This document shows, piece after piece, positions 7,880-16,967 of a stretch of DNA of 54,351 nucleotides. Positions within the stretch are counted from its first letter, which is position 1. Every line of letters starts with the position of its first letter. The stretch is from Bacteroidales bacterium (GTDB lineage Bacteria > Bacteroidota > Bacteroidia > Bacteroidales > Muribaculaceae): assembly GCA_900770215.1 (NCBI GenBank), contig CAAGJW010000011.1:1-54351 (forward strand), in the 5' to 3' direction. Under the pieces are notes generated by a model. That model saw nothing but the letters and a program-made list of their open reading frames with translations, was not told where the DNA came from and did not search any database. Position numbers and translations under genes: made by a program.

Positions 7880-9556
7880 TTATCTAATTATCACTTTTTC
7901 AGTTTTCACGCTGCCGTCGGCATAGCACGACACCTTCAAGTACAGGCCATGTGCCGGACGGGCGATGCGACGGCCGCTCAGGTCGTACCACTCCTGGCTC
8001 ACAGGCACGCCTGCATCATGAGTGGGCTCACTCACGCCGGTGCCTTCCACAGTCTGGCTCACAAGGTTGCTCTTGTACCACTGGTCGTTGTACTTGAAGA
8101 GCACCTGCACCCCTACTTTCTCAAAGGGGCGTGTGAGATACACATTGTGAATCTCCTGCTGGGTGAAGAAATACTCGTTGTCGGCATAGTTGCTGGCAAT
8201 GTTGGTGAAAGGCGTCGACACATTGTTATAATAGGGCGGGCCCACGGTCAGGAGCTGGTCGTCTAAGTAGATGTTGTAGAACAAGCGCGTGTAGGGAAGC
8301 GGCCTGCTCTGGGTATCGAGCGCATAGAAATCAACACTCAAGAAACCCATTCCCATTTCCTCGTCATAGGCCTGAAGCTGCACGATTTTGGGGTCGGCTG
8401 GCGTTGCAGCCTGCACAGGGAAGACTGAGAGGCTGGGCTTGCGATAACCCATGATGGCGTTCACCTCGTCGAGCCCGCCATTGATCAAGAAGGCCACGTG
8501 AGCTTGAGGGTCGGTGGCCAAAGTCCTGGTCTGTGCATCATAGTCGAAGACCAGAGCTGGGGCCTTGTCATAGTTATAGATTACCGTGCCATCGGCACTG
8601 GTCTGCGTGGTATAGGTGGCTGGGAGGAACGACAAGTGCAGATTGGACCGCTTGTCGACCCCGATGTACTGTGGCACGAAGGAGACCTTGCCACCACTCA
8701 ACGAGCCACGTATCCACTGCAGCGTGTCGGGACTATAGGGATTGGTCATGTACACGTCGTCGCCGTCGATGGCCACCTCGGTGGTGTGGCGCACGGTGTC
8801 GTTGTCGCTGTCGAGGCTGTACAGGTTGAATGGCTCACTCTTCACTCCAGCGGGCAGCGTTGTGGGTGCATAGGGGCAAGGGCGCAATGCAGTATTGGCC
8901 TCGCCCATGGTGAGCCACATGCCCGTTGCGTCGGTCACGCCAAGCAGCACACTGGGCACCTGCACGGTAGTGCCAGGAAATGTAATATAGTCCTCGGGCA
9001 CTTGATAGAGCGAGTCGCCCCTGAGGACAAACTTGATGTCGAGATTGGGTTGTGTCGCTCCGTCGGGCACATCGAGCACATAGGCCAAGCCGCCATCGCC
9101 TATTTGAGCCTTAAGACGCGTGGCATAGCATATGGTGCCATAAATATTGGCAATGGGCTGCGGTGTGCGGCACACAAGCGTGTCGCCATTGAGGGGTTCC
9201 AACTTCAAATAGGAATAGGTGGGAAACAACATGATGGGATTGTAGAGATACACGTTGCCCTCGCTATCCTTCACATAGCTGCCATCGAGATAGTCGAGCA
9301 TGCCATAGGCCCCACGTTGCTGGTTGATGCCAAAGCCGCTGCGAATGCAGCGTGCATGCTCCTCACCCGCGGGCTTGGTGGTAATGATGTCGGTCGACAA
9401 CTGTGCCTTGTTGGCACTTGACGTGAACCACGCCGCAGTTTTGGCATCGGGCGCGGCCGTGCTGCGCACGGGCAAGGGAAGTCCCCCAGTGGGCACTTGG
9501 GAGAAAACAGATAAGGGCATAGCGGTCAAGGCTATAAAAAATAAAGTTTTTAACAT
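7880..9556 (-). CDS. Secreted protein of unknown function with C-terminal sorting-like tail (paralogue B)
   Basis: The product has 558 residues. The signal peptide is MLKTLFFIALTAMPLSVFS. Internal segments match its downstream paralogue in order: VYLYNPIMLFPTYSYLKLEPLNGDTLVCRTPQ corresponds to the VYLYRPL...GDTLVAHLP segment, VYMTNPYSPDTLQWIRGSLSG to VYLRNPLSPPGASQWIVGN, and the INGGLDEVNAIMGYRKPSLSVFP segment to INAGPDEPN...LNPSFYEF. It ends EWYDLSGRRIARPAHGLYLKV ... KVIIR. It is first in the pair and is preceded by a good promoter at 9681-9712, which implies a 5' leader of a little over 100 bases. The function is unknown; it is likely exported and possibly surface-exposed. Confidence 0.7.
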   Translation of the reverse strand: MLKTLFFIALTAMPLSVFSQVPTGGLPLPVRSTAAPDAKTAAWFTSSANKAQLSTDIITTKPAGEEHARCIRSGFGINQQRGAYGMLDYLDGSYVKDSEGNVYLYNPIMLFPTYSYLKLEPLNGDTLVCRTPQPIANIYGTICYATRLKAQIGDGGLAYVLDVPDGATQPNLDIKFVLRGDSLYQVPEDYITFPGTTVQVPSVLLGVTDATGMWLTMGEANTALRPCPYAPTTLPAGVKSEPFNLYSLDSDNDTVRHTTEVAIDGDDVYMTNPYSPDTLQWIRGSLSGGKVSFVPQYIGVDKRSNLHLSFLPATYTTQTSADGTVIYNYDKAPALVFDYDAQTRTLATDPQAHVAFLINGGLDEVNAIMGYRKPSLSVFPVQAATPADPKIVQLQAYDEEMGMGFLSVDFYALDTQSRPLPYTRLFYNIYLDDQLLTVGPPYYNNVSTPFTNIASNYADNEYFFTQQEIHNVYLTRPFEKVGVQVLFKYNDQWYKSNLVSQTVEGTGVSEPTHDAGVPVSQEWYDLSGRRIARPAHGLYLKVSCYADGSVKTEKVIIR

Positions 9557-9680
9557 AAAGGGTTAGTTTATAAAAAAAATTTGATAATAGGATTAATATT
9601 TTACTCCTCACCAGTATCGAGGAGCCTTGTTGCCTGCTTGTTAGGAGCCTGTGGTAAAAAGCTCTGTCCTTTTTCGCCCG

Positions 9681-9712
9681 TAAAGATAAGAAAATATCAC
9701 ACATGATGCAAA
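9681..9712 (-). promoter_or_regulatory. Promoter of the secreted paralogue pair
   Basis: On the minus strand TTTG is followed after exactly 20 bp by TATCTTTA, 7 of 8 matches to the extended -7 element. Transcription would start near 9675, about 118 bases before the ATG at 9556. Confidence 0.6.
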
Positions 9713-9814
9713 TACGGAACAATAAACAGCCGATTTTTTACAAAAAGAACAGAAAACAGCACAAAAACCAACAAAATGCGCAACGCACCTGCAAGGATGC
9801 AGAAGATGTTGCGA

Positions 9815-9889
9815 CACAGCGCCAATGCCCGTCCACACGGGATAGGCCGTGCTGAGTGGCAGCACCTTAACCGATTTCAACAAGAGCAA
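9815..9889 (-). pseudogene. Relic of a small multidrug resistance (SMR) transporter gene
   Basis: Minus-strand bases 9889-9815 read LLLKSVKV then LPLSTAYPVWTGIGAV. This is the core of helix 3 of SMR/EmrE-SugE family transporters (typically LPLSTAYxxWTGIGAVG). Upstream in this frame only a dozen residues remain before a TAG, and downstream the frame drifts into cysteine-rich nonsense with no fourth helix. No start codon or ribosome site fits. I read it as the remains of a deleted SMR gene. Confidence 0.6.
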
Positions 9890-9984
9890 CCGTGATTTTT
9901 CAGACCATGAGGCCTAACCTGTTGTTTCCCAAGAGCACACAAGTTGAAAAATGCAGGTTGGTGCCGAAATGACAACGCCTTGAT

Positions 9985-10016
9985 GTTGCAATTGTGGATT
10001 ATTCTTGCTACCTTCG
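9985..10016 (+). promoter_or_regulatory. Putative promoter of the C69 dipeptidase
   Basis: TTGC is followed after 20 bp by TACCTTCG, 7 of 8 matches to TAnnTTTG, ending 33 bases before the ATG at 10050. Confidence 0.45.
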
Positions 10017-10049
10017 TAGAAGTAGATCAACACAAAACATCGAAAAACA

Positions 10050-11495
10050 ATGAAAAATCAAAAGAAAGAGATTGACCGACTCCCGTCGGAATGCACATCG
10101 ATTATTGTGGGCAGCAAGATGACTGCCGACGGTTCACGATTTATTTCCCGCTCGATGGACTGGGACGCCATGAACGGCATCAACTTTGAGCTGCACGACG
10201 ACACCGATTGCGGCCCCACCGAGTTTGTAGCCAAGGACAGCCCATTCCGTTGCGAGCTGCCAGCCAGGGCCCTGGGCTACAGCGCCACGCCCGACTGCCT
10301 CTATGCCGGCGAGTGGGGAAGCGCTGGCTTCAACAGCCTGGGTGTGGGCATGAGCTCGACCGAGTCGATATTCAGCAGCGACGAGGCACTCAAGCACGAC
10401 CCGCTGGTGCCTGCCGGATTGGCCGAGAACTGCGTGTTCAACATCACCCTGCCCTACATTCACAGCGCCCGCGAGGGCGTGGAGCGACTGGGCATGCTCA
10501 TTGAGAAATACGGCTCGGCCGAGGGCTTTGGCATCCAGTTTATCGACGACAAGGAAACCTGGTATCTGGAGAATGCCTGCGGACACAAGTGGCTGGCACA
10601 GCGCATCGCCGACGACGTGTACTTTGCCACTGGCAACCAGAGCCGTCTGCGCGACTACGACCCCGACGACAAGGACAACTTCCTGGCCTCGCCAGGCTTG
10701 ATAGAGTTTGCCCAGGAGCACGGGCTCTATGACCCCAAGAAAGGCAAGTTTGACTTCCACGAGGCCTATGCCCGCGATGTAGAAGTGCCCGATCACACCT
10801 ACAACTACCCGCGCGTGTGGTACTTGCAGAAGATGTTCAGCCCGTCGATAAAGAACGATGTGACGCGCAACACCTTCCCGGTATTTGCCAAGGCCGAGAA
10901 ACCCATCACCCTGGCCGACCTGCGCAAGGCCTATCGCTCGCACTATGACAACACCGAGCACGACCCCTATCTTCACAACAACCCCAAGGAGCCTTATCGC
11001 CCCATCTCGATATTCCGCACGCTGCAAACCCACATACTGCAAGTGCGCCCCGACCTGCCCAAGGAGATAGGGTGCATCAACTACCTGGCTATGGGCATGG
11101 GCGACCTGAGCGTATTTCTGCCACTCTACCAGGGTGTGAAATCCTACCCCGAAGCCTACACCAAGCGAGCACCCGAGCACAGCACTCCCGACTCGGCCTA
11201 CTGGACCTTCCGCAAAGTGATGACCCTGGGCATGGTCAACTACAACAAGTATGCACCGCTCATCAAGGAAACCTACGCTAAGCTCGAGGCCGAGTTTGAC
11301 CAGCGGCAAAAGGAAATGGAGGCCAACTACATGAAGGTGTACAAGGCCTCGCCCATGAAGGCGCAAGACATGCTGCAGGTGTTCAGCGACTATGTGCTCA
11401 CCAAGGCGCTGCACGTGGCCACCGAGCTCACCGAGGAGCTCATGACCCGCCTCACCAAGGATATACAGACCGAATATCTCTTCCACGGAGCATAA
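10050..11495 (+). CDS. C69-family dipeptidase
   Basis: The product has 481 residues of the peptidase C69 family (PF03577, PepD-like N-terminal nucleophile hydrolases). Cys15 in ECTSIIVGSKMTADGS is the expected nucleophile, exposed after removal of a 14-residue propeptide. Further family landmarks are SRSMDWD, GLGV...TESIFSS in the early part, NACGHKWLAQRI, and DVYFATGNQSRLR. The length fits the family. There is no signal peptide, so it should act in the cytoplasm on dipeptides, unlike many Bacteroidales homologues that are exported. It stands alone between a promoter and a strong terminator. Confidence 0.88.
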   Translation: MKNQKKEIDRLPSECTSIIVGSKMTADGSRFISRSMDWDAMNGINFELHDDTDCGPTEFVAKDSPFRCELPARALGYSATPDCLYAGEWGSAGFNSLGVGMSSTESIFSSDEALKHDPLVPAGLAENCVFNITLPYIHSAREGVERLGMLIEKYGSAEGFGIQFIDDKETWYLENACGHKWLAQRIADDVYFATGNQSRLRDYDPDDKDNFLASPGLIEFAQEHGLYDPKKGKFDFHEAYARDVEVPDHTYNYPRVWYLQKMFSPSIKNDVTRNTFPVFAKAEKPITLADLRKAYRSHYDNTEHDPYLHNNPKEPYRPISIFRTLQTHILQVRPDLPKEIGCINYLAMGMGDLSVFLPLYQGVKSYPEAYTKRAPEHSTPDSAYWTFRKVMTLGMVNYNKYAPLIKETYAKLEAEFDQRQKEMEANYMKVYKASPMKAQDMLQVFSDYVLTKALHVATELTEELMTRLTKDIQTEYLFHGA

Positions 11496-11528
11496 TCCAA
11501 GGCATGGCGACACTGCCCTGAATCAAAG

Positions 11529-11566
11529 AAAATCCCCGCCACATGTTCACACTGTGGCGGGGATTT
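11529..11566. terminator. Strong bidirectional terminator
   Basis: A perfect stem built from AATCCCCGCCACA and its complement closes a 9-nt loop, with A-rich sequence before and TTTT after. It serves the dipeptidase gene and the convergent ygiQ gene. Confidence 0.85.
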
Positions 11567-11593
11567 TGTGACTGTCAGTAGCGGGCTATCGCC

Positions 11594-13522
11594 TCAGCGG
11601 TGTCGGCGCTTGGCATTGCCAGCTGGCTTTGAGCTGCAGCGGCCAGCATGACCCTGGCGCGGGATGCTGCCTATGCCATGCGGGTAGAGCCTGGCCAGCA
11701 AGTCGGGACGGTGCATCTTGTGCAGGGCATCGAAGATGCTGCGCTTGTACTCGTCTTCATACCAAAAGAAGAATTGCCGCTGGGCCAGCTTCTCGCCAGG
11801 TGTGCGTGCCACATACACTGGCTGCAGCGTGTAGGGGTTGTAGCCAGTGTAGTACATCTCGGTAGAGACCGTCATGGGCGTGGGAGTGAAATCCTGCACC
11901 TGCTCGAGATGGAAGTTGAGATCCTTGGTGATGGCAGCCAGCTCGGCCATGTCTTCCTGAGTGCAGCCTGGGTGCGACGAGATGAAATAAGGAATGAGCT
12001 GCTCCTTGAGGTGATACCGCTCGTTGACGCGGTCGAAGATGTCCTTGAACTTATAGAAGAGCTGAAACGAGGGCTTGCGCATGAGCATGAGCACGCGGTC
12101 GCTGGTGTTCTCGGGAGCCACCTTGAGGCGTCCCGACACGTGGTGGCGAATGAGCTCCTCGTTGTACTGGCGATTGACCGCGTCGACAGCCTCATCGCCT
12201 GTGACGTGCATCGAGAGGTCGTAGCGCACGCCACTGCCTATAAACGACTTTTTGACCTGTGGCAGGGCATCGACAGCATGGTAAATGTCGAGCAGAGCAC
12301 CATGGCTGGTGTTGAGATTGCTGCAAGGCTTGGGGTGCAGGCACGAGGGCCGTGCGCAACGTCTGCAGCGATCGAGGTCGCGACCATGCATGGAGTACAT
12401 GTTGGCACTGGGCCCGCCCAAGTCGCTGACGTAGCCCTTGAAATCGTCCATGAGGGTGACCTGCTGCACCTCGCGCATGATCGACTCCTTGCTGCGCGAG
12501 GCAATAAACTTGCCCTGATGGGCACTGATGGTGCAGAAGGCACAGCCGCCAAAGCAGCCGCGATGCATGTTGACCGAGTGGCGTATCATCTCATAGGCTG
12601 GAATGTGCTTGCCACTGTAGCGAGGGTGCGGCAAGCGGGTATAGGGCAAGTCGAAGGAGGCATCGATCTCCTGCGTGGTCATGGGCGGATTGGTGCGATT
12701 GACCTTGATGGCAATGTCGCCCGTAGCCTGCCACAAGTTGTGGCCGTTCCACAAGTTGGACTCAATCTCTATCAACTTGAAATTCTCGGCATGCATCTTC
12801 TTGGAAGCCAGGCACTCCTCATAGGAGTGCAGCACCACGTCGGGGCCTTGGGCAGGGATCTCGCTCAACTTGGCCCGCACCACAGTCTGCGGAATGTTTG
12901 TGAGCTCGAAGATGTGCTTGCCAGCCTTGAGCGCATTGGCAATTTGCACCACAGGCTTCTCCCCCATTCCATATACCAGCAGGTCGGCCCTGGAGTCGAC
13001 GAGAATCGAAGGCATGAGCCTGTCTTTCCAATAGTCATAATGGGCCAAGCGCCGCATCGAGGCCTCGATGCCGCCAGCCACAACAGGCACATCGGGGAAA
13101 AGCTTCTTCAATATCTCGCTGTAGACGATAGTGGGATAGTCGGGGCGCGCTCCGGCACGGCCATTGGGGGTGTAGGCATCGTCGTGACGGCGGCGGCGAT
13201 TGGCTGTGTAGTGATTCACCATCGAGTCCATGGCACCGGCAGTGACACCGAAGAAAAGGCGCGGGGCCCCGAGCTTCTTGAAGTCGCGCCAGTCGTCGCG
13301 CCAGTTGGGCTGCGGCACGATGGCCACATTGTAGCCGTGGGCCTCAAGCACGCGGCCTATCACCGCCGCCCCCATCGAGGGGTGGTCGATATAGGCATCG
13401 CCGCTGAATAGAATGACATCGATGTGATCCCACCCCAAGTGCTCAATTTCCTTGAGCGAGGTGGGCAGCCACTGGCGGTGGATGCTGTGGATGCCAGATT
13501 GGGACTGCGTGTGCTGTTTCAT
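11594..13522 (-). CDS. ygiQ: YgiQ family radical SAM protein (UPF0313)
   Basis: The product has 642 residues. It has an N-terminal B12-binding-like region (VILFSGDAYIDHPSMGAAVIGRVLEAHGYNVAIVPQPNW), the YPTIVYSEILKK and VVAGGIEASMRRLAHYDYWKDRL segments characteristic of YgiQ, and a radical SAM CxxxCxxC in HRGCFGGCAFC. The length fits the family; the biochemical role is still not established. The start is the ATG at 13522, which shares one base with the uvrB stop (TGATG). A TTG one codon earlier is unlikely. It is therefore translationally coupled to uvrB. The last 20 residues are basic. Confidence 0.92.
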   Translation of the reverse strand: MKQHTQSQSGIHSIHRQWLPTSLKEIEHLGWDHIDVILFSGDAYIDHPSMGAAVIGRVLEAHGYNVAIVPQPNWRDDWRDFKKLGAPRLFFGVTAGAMDSMVNHYTANRRRRHDDAYTPNGRAGARPDYPTIVYSEILKKLFPDVPVVAGGIEASMRRLAHYDYWKDRLMPSILVDSRADLLVYGMGEKPVVQIANALKAGKHIFELTNIPQTVVRAKLSEIPAQGPDVVLHSYEECLASKKMHAENFKLIEIESNLWNGHNLWQATGDIAIKVNRTNPPMTTQEIDASFDLPYTRLPHPRYSGKHIPAYEMIRHSVNMHRGCFGGCAFCTISAHQGKFIASRSKESIMREVQQVTLMDDFKGYVSDLGGPSANMYSMHGRDLDRCRRCARPSCLHPKPCSNLNTSHGALLDIYHAVDALPQVKKSFIGSGVRYDLSMHVTGDEAVDAVNRQYNEELIRHHVSGRLKVAPENTSDRVLMLMRKPSFQLFYKFKDIFDRVNERYHLKEQLIPYFISSHPGCTQEDMAELAAITKDLNFHLEQVQDFTPTPMTVSTEMYYTGYNPYTLQPVYVARTPGEKLAQRQFFFWYEDEYKRSIFDALHKMHRPDLLARLYPHGIGSIPRQGHAGRCSSKPAGNAKRRHR

Positions 13523-15618
13523 CAAGATTGGTGTTTTTGTTTTTTACTGTCGAGCTTGTTTTGCAGCTTCACAATCTCGTCGCGGTATTGAGCAGCCTCG
13601 AGAAAGTCCATGCGCTTGGCAGCCGCCACCATCTCGCTCTTGAGGTGCTCGATGGTCTTTTCAAGGTTGTCGCTGCTCATGTAGGCCACAACGGGATCGG
13701 CGGCAATGCCAGCCGTGTTGTCAAACTCTTGTGCTGTCATGCGCTGCAGGTTGCCAAAGTCGGCCACATTGTTTTCATACTTGCGGGCGTGTTTCACCTG
13801 TTCGTCGGTGGGCATCATGTCGGTGTCGAGGCCAATGATGGCATTGCGGGCCTTGACGATGGCCTGCGGGGTGATGTGATGCTCCTCGTTGTACTTGAGC
13901 TGAAGCGATCGGCGTCGCTCGGTCTCGTCGATAGTCTGTCGCATCGAGTCGGTAATCGTATCGGCATACATGATGACCATGCCGTTGAGGTTGCGGGCAG
14001 CGCGGCCGGCAGTCTGAGTGAGCGAGCGGCGACTGCGCAAGAAGCCTTCCTTGTCGGCATCGATGATGGCCACAAGCGACACTTCGGGCAGGTCGAGGCC
14101 CTCGCGCAAGAGGTTGACACCCACAAGCACGTCGATGGCACCGGCACGCAAGTCGTCGAGTATCTGAATGCGGTCGATGGTCTCAACATCGCTGTGCATG
14201 TAGGCGCACCTGATGTCGAGACGCGCCAGGTAGTCGCTCAACTCCTCGGCCATGCGCTTGGTGAGCGTGGTGACCAGAGTGCGCTCATGATGCTCGATGC
14301 GCAACTGGATTTCCTCGACAAGATCGTCGATTTGGCCCTTGGAGGGTCGCACCACGATTTGCGGGTCGAGCAAGCCGGTGGGCCGGATGATCTGCTCGGT
14401 GACCACGCCCTCGCACTTCTGCAACTCATAGTCGGCAGGGGTGGCACTCACATAGATGGTCTGGCCCGTGAGCGCTTCAAACTCCTCGAAGCGCAAGGGG
14501 CGGTTGTCGACAGCGGCCTGGAGGCGGAAGCCGTAGTTCACGAGATTGATCTTTCGACTTTGGTCGCCGCCGTACATGGCACGAATTTGCGGTACAGTGA
14601 CATGGCTCTCGTCGATGATGGTGAGAAAGTCGCGAGGGAAGAAGTCGAGCAGGCAGAAGGGGCGCTGCCCTGGCTCGCGGCCGTCGAAGTAACGGGAATA
14701 GTTCTCAATGCCCGAGCAATAGCCCACTTCCTTAATCATCTCGATGTCGTATTCAACACGCTCCTTCAGGCGCTTGGCCTCGACGGGCTTACCCTCGCGG
14801 TAGAAGGCATCGACCTGGTTGCCCAGGTCGACCTCGATCTGGTTGATTGCCGTGCCCAGGCTGGACTTGTCGGTCACAAAGGCGTTGCCAGGGAAAATGG
14901 CAAAACTGTCCTCGTTGCGTATGGGCATCTGCGACACGTAGTCGAGAAACTGAATACTCTCGATCTCGTTGCCCCAGAAGATGACACGCAAAATGAACTC
15001 CTCGTTGGAGAGAGCAATGTCGACGGTGTCGCCCTTCACGCGAAAGGTGCCAGGCGTCAATTCCATCTCGTTGCGCGAGTAGAGTGAGTCGACCAGGCGG
15101 CGCAGAAACTCGTCGCGCCCTATATTCTGGCCCACGTGTATCTCGATAGTGTTCTCCTTGATGCTTTCGGGGTTGCCCATGCCATAGAGGCACGACACCG
15201 ACGACACGACCACGATGTCGCGCCGGCCCGACTGCAAGGCTGCGATGGTCGAGAGCCGCAAGCGCTCGATCTCGTCGTTGATTGCAAGGTCTTTCTCTAT
15301 GTACTTGTCGGTCGAGGGGATGTAGGCCTCGGGCTGGTAGTAGTCGTAGTAGCTCACATAGTAGTGCACCGAGTTGTCGGGGAAAAAGCTCTTAAACTCG
15401 CTGTAGAGCTGGGCGGCGAGCGTCTTGTTGTGTGAAAGCACAAGGGTGGGACGCCCGGTGCCGGCAATCACATTGGCCATGGTGAAGGTCTTGCCCGAGC
15501 CTGTGACGCCCAACAGGGTCTGATAGGGCACGCCCGTGTTCACGCCCTCGGTGAGCTCGGCGATAGCCTGCGGCTGGTCGCCAGTGGGTGCATACTCAGA
15601 ATGTAGTTTAAATTCCAT
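13522..15618 (-). CDS. uvrB: Excinuclease ABC subunit B
   Basis: The product has 698 residues, full length for UvrB. It has Walker A at residues 38-45 (GVTGSGKT), the damage-reading beta-hairpin segment (YYVSYYDYYQPEAYIPSTD), DESH in the helicase core, QTAGRAARN in motif VI, and a C-terminal UVR domain (LKSEMVAAAKRMDFLEAAQYRDEI) that contacts UvrA and UvrC. It recognises and verifies DNA lesions during nucleotide excision repair. It is first in a two-gene transcript with ygiQ, lies 90 bases beyond the end of the capsule cluster, and has its own promoter at 15644-15674. Confidence 0.97.
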   Translation of the reverse strand: MEFKLHSEYAPTGDQPQAIAELTEGVNTGVPYQTLLGVTGSGKTFTMANVIAGTGRPTLVLSHNKTLAAQLYSEFKSFFPDNSVHYYVSYYDYYQPEAYIPSTDKYIEKDLAINDEIERLRLSTIAALQSGRRDIVVVSSVSCLYGMGNPESIKENTIEIHVGQNIGRDEFLRRLVDSLYSRNEMELTPGTFRVKGDTVDIALSNEEFILRVIFWGNEIESIQFLDYVSQMPIRNEDSFAIFPGNAFVTDKSSLGTAINQIEVDLGNQVDAFYREGKPVEAKRLKERVEYDIEMIKEVGYCSGIENYSRYFDGREPGQRPFCLLDFFPRDFLTIIDESHVTVPQIRAMYGGDQSRKINLVNYGFRLQAAVDNRPLRFEEFEALTGQTIYVSATPADYELQKCEGVVTEQIIRPTGLLDPQIVVRPSKGQIDDLVEEIQLRIEHHERTLVTTLTKRMAEELSDYLARLDIRCAYMHSDVETIDRIQILDDLRAGAIDVLVGVNLLREGLDLPEVSLVAIIDADKEGFLRSRRSLTQTAGRAARNLNGMVIMYADTITDSMRQTIDETERRRSLQLKYNEEHHITPQAIVKARNAIIGLDTDMMPTDEQVKHARKYENNVADFGNLQRMTAQEFDNTAGIAADPVVAYMSSDNLEKTIEHLKSEMVAAAKRMDFLEAAQYRDEIVKLQNKLDSKKQKHQS

Positions 15619-15643
15619 AATTGTATCGTTGTAGCACGACCTA

Positions 15644-15674
15644 TAAAGTTACATCAACTTGAGCACAATTGCAA
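15644..15674 (-). promoter_or_regulatory. Promoter of uvrB
   Basis: On the minus strand TTG, 20 bp, TAACTTTA; the -7 box ends 25 bases upstream of the uvrB ATG. It shows that uvrB need not be read from the capsule operon. Confidence 0.55.
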
Positions 15675-15708
15675 GTTGCTTACCCCGTTTTTTTGTGCTA
15701 TCCCACAT

Positions 15709-16833
15709 TTATTGTTGCACCAGCGAGCGGTAGATGCCCACATATCGTGCGGCAATCTTGTCCCAATCATACTTGGACATGTCATAGGCCACACGATGCA
15801 GGGGCTGCGCGATGACGGCGCCAAGTTTTGCCGCAAGCGCACCGATGTCGCCCATGGGGAAGTAGTCGCTATTGTCGAGCCCCACTTCAAGATTGGCAGG
15901 AATGTCGCTCACGATGACGGGGACCTGGTAGCTCATGGCCTCGAGCAGAGCGATGGGCAGCCCCTCGTGTGACGACGGCAGGCAATAGCACAGGCAGCCT
16001 GTGAGCAAGGAGTGCAGCTTGCGGCCCTTGACAAAACCAGTCAACACCACGCCGTTGTCGTGGGCCAGCTGTTTCAACCCGCGTGAATAGTCGTCGTCGA
16101 AGTCGCTGTCGCCAGCCAAAACCAGCTTAATATCGGTCGACTCTGGATGACACTGCTGCCACTGGGCAAAGGCACGCACCAGGTCGTGCAACCGTTTCTC
16201 GGGCACAAAGCGGCTCATGCCGAGCACATACTTGCCAGGGGCAATGCCAAGCTCGGAAAAATAGTCGGGATAATCGCACATCTCAGGCCGAGGCACACCG
16301 TTGTAGATGAGATGCACCCCGCGGGTGCGGCCATACTTGCTTTTCACAATGTTGCCGATAACCTCGGAGATGACCACCACCTCGTTGGCAAACGTGCAGC
16401 CCATGCGCTCGCCAAGGTGCAGCATCGCCCTGGCGACTCTGCCCCACTTGTCGCGGTCGTAGTCGGGGCCGTGATGGGTAAAAACCACCTTCATGCCAAG
16501 CAGCCGGGCAAGCGGAGTGAGCAAGGCCGGGCCTATGGCATGGATGTGCACAATGTCGGCATGCACGCGCTTAGCCCTGAATATGGCACGCCATGTGTGG
16601 ACGATGGCCTCAAAGGCCTTCTTGCGGGGAGCATCGATGTCGACGAGCTTCACGCCCTTCCACTCGACCAGGCCATCATGCACATAGTGCGAGCGGCGCA
16701 CAAGCGTCACATCGATGCCCATGCGCGCGACACGCGGGAAGAGCTCCTCGCAATGGGTCTCTACGCCACCCATCACGTTGGGGATGCCTCGTGTGCCGGT
16801 AACCACTACCTTGATCTTTTTGCCGCTGGTCAT
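15709..16833 (-). CDS. GT4 glycosyltransferase of the capsule cluster
   Basis: The product has 374 residues of the GT-B fold. VVVTGTRGIPNVMGGVETHCEEL at the N-terminus is the acceptor-side signature of the DUF1972/rhamnosyltransferase-like GT4 group. VLGMSRFVPEKRLHDLVRAF begins the C-terminal domain, and SSHEGLPIALLEAMSYQVPVIVSDIPANLEV is the donor-binding EX7E region. It is cytoplasmic and membrane-associated, adding one sugar to the lipid-linked repeat unit; the sugar is unknown. It is the last gene of the capsule cluster, separated from the radical SAM gene by 134 bases that contain a TATCTTTG -7-like box at 16896-16903, so it may have an extra promoter. Confidence 0.85.
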   Translation of the reverse strand: MTSGKKIKVVVTGTRGIPNVMGGVETHCEELFPRVARMGIDVTLVRRSHYVHDGLVEWKGVKLVDIDAPRKKAFEAIVHTWRAIFRAKRVHADIVHIHAIGPALLTPLARLLGMKVVFTHHGPDYDRDKWGRVARAMLHLGERMGCTFANEVVVISEVIGNIVKSKYGRTRGVHLIYNGVPRPEMCDYPDYFSELGIAPGKYVLGMSRFVPEKRLHDLVRAFAQWQQCHPESTDIKLVLAGDSDFDDDYSRGLKQLAHDNGVVLTGFVKGRKLHSLLTGCLCYCLPSSHEGLPIALLEAMSYQVPVIVSDIPANLEVGLDNSDYFPMGDIGALAAKLGAVIAQPLHRVAYDMSKYDWDKIAARYVGIYRSLVQQ

Positions 16834-16967
16834 AGATATATTATGTGTGTGTGTTGGTGTTCCGTTATGAGCGATGTGCTACTTTTATCCTACTGCAAAG
16901 ATAACGAAACAATCGCAATTATATTCTGTAAAGGCGGCAAAAATATAAGGAAATGCCCATGGCTGAA

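Larger units (their letters stand above)
9557..10049. other. Divergent intergenic region with SMR relic and two promoters
   Basis: These 493 bases contain no intact gene. They hold the promoter for the secreted pair (9681-9712), the SMR transporter relic (9815-9889), and a probable promoter for the dipeptidase (9985-10016). The first 150 bases are AT-rich leader. Confidence 0.6.

Noticed and set aside
10134..11513. 459-codon open frame on the minus strand
   Set aside because: It is the antisense shadow of the C69 dipeptidase; composition is rich in V, H, L and A as expected from reversed GC-rich codons, and it has no domain.
11648..13411. 587-codon open frame on the plus strand
   Set aside because: Antisense shadow of ygiQ, with no motif and no promoter.
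13522..13525. TTG start for ygiQ one codon upstream
   Set aside because: The ATG at 13522 overlaps the uvrB stop as TGATG, the usual coupling arrangement.
13528..15087. 519-codon open frame on the plus strand
   Set aside because: Antisense shadow of uvrB.
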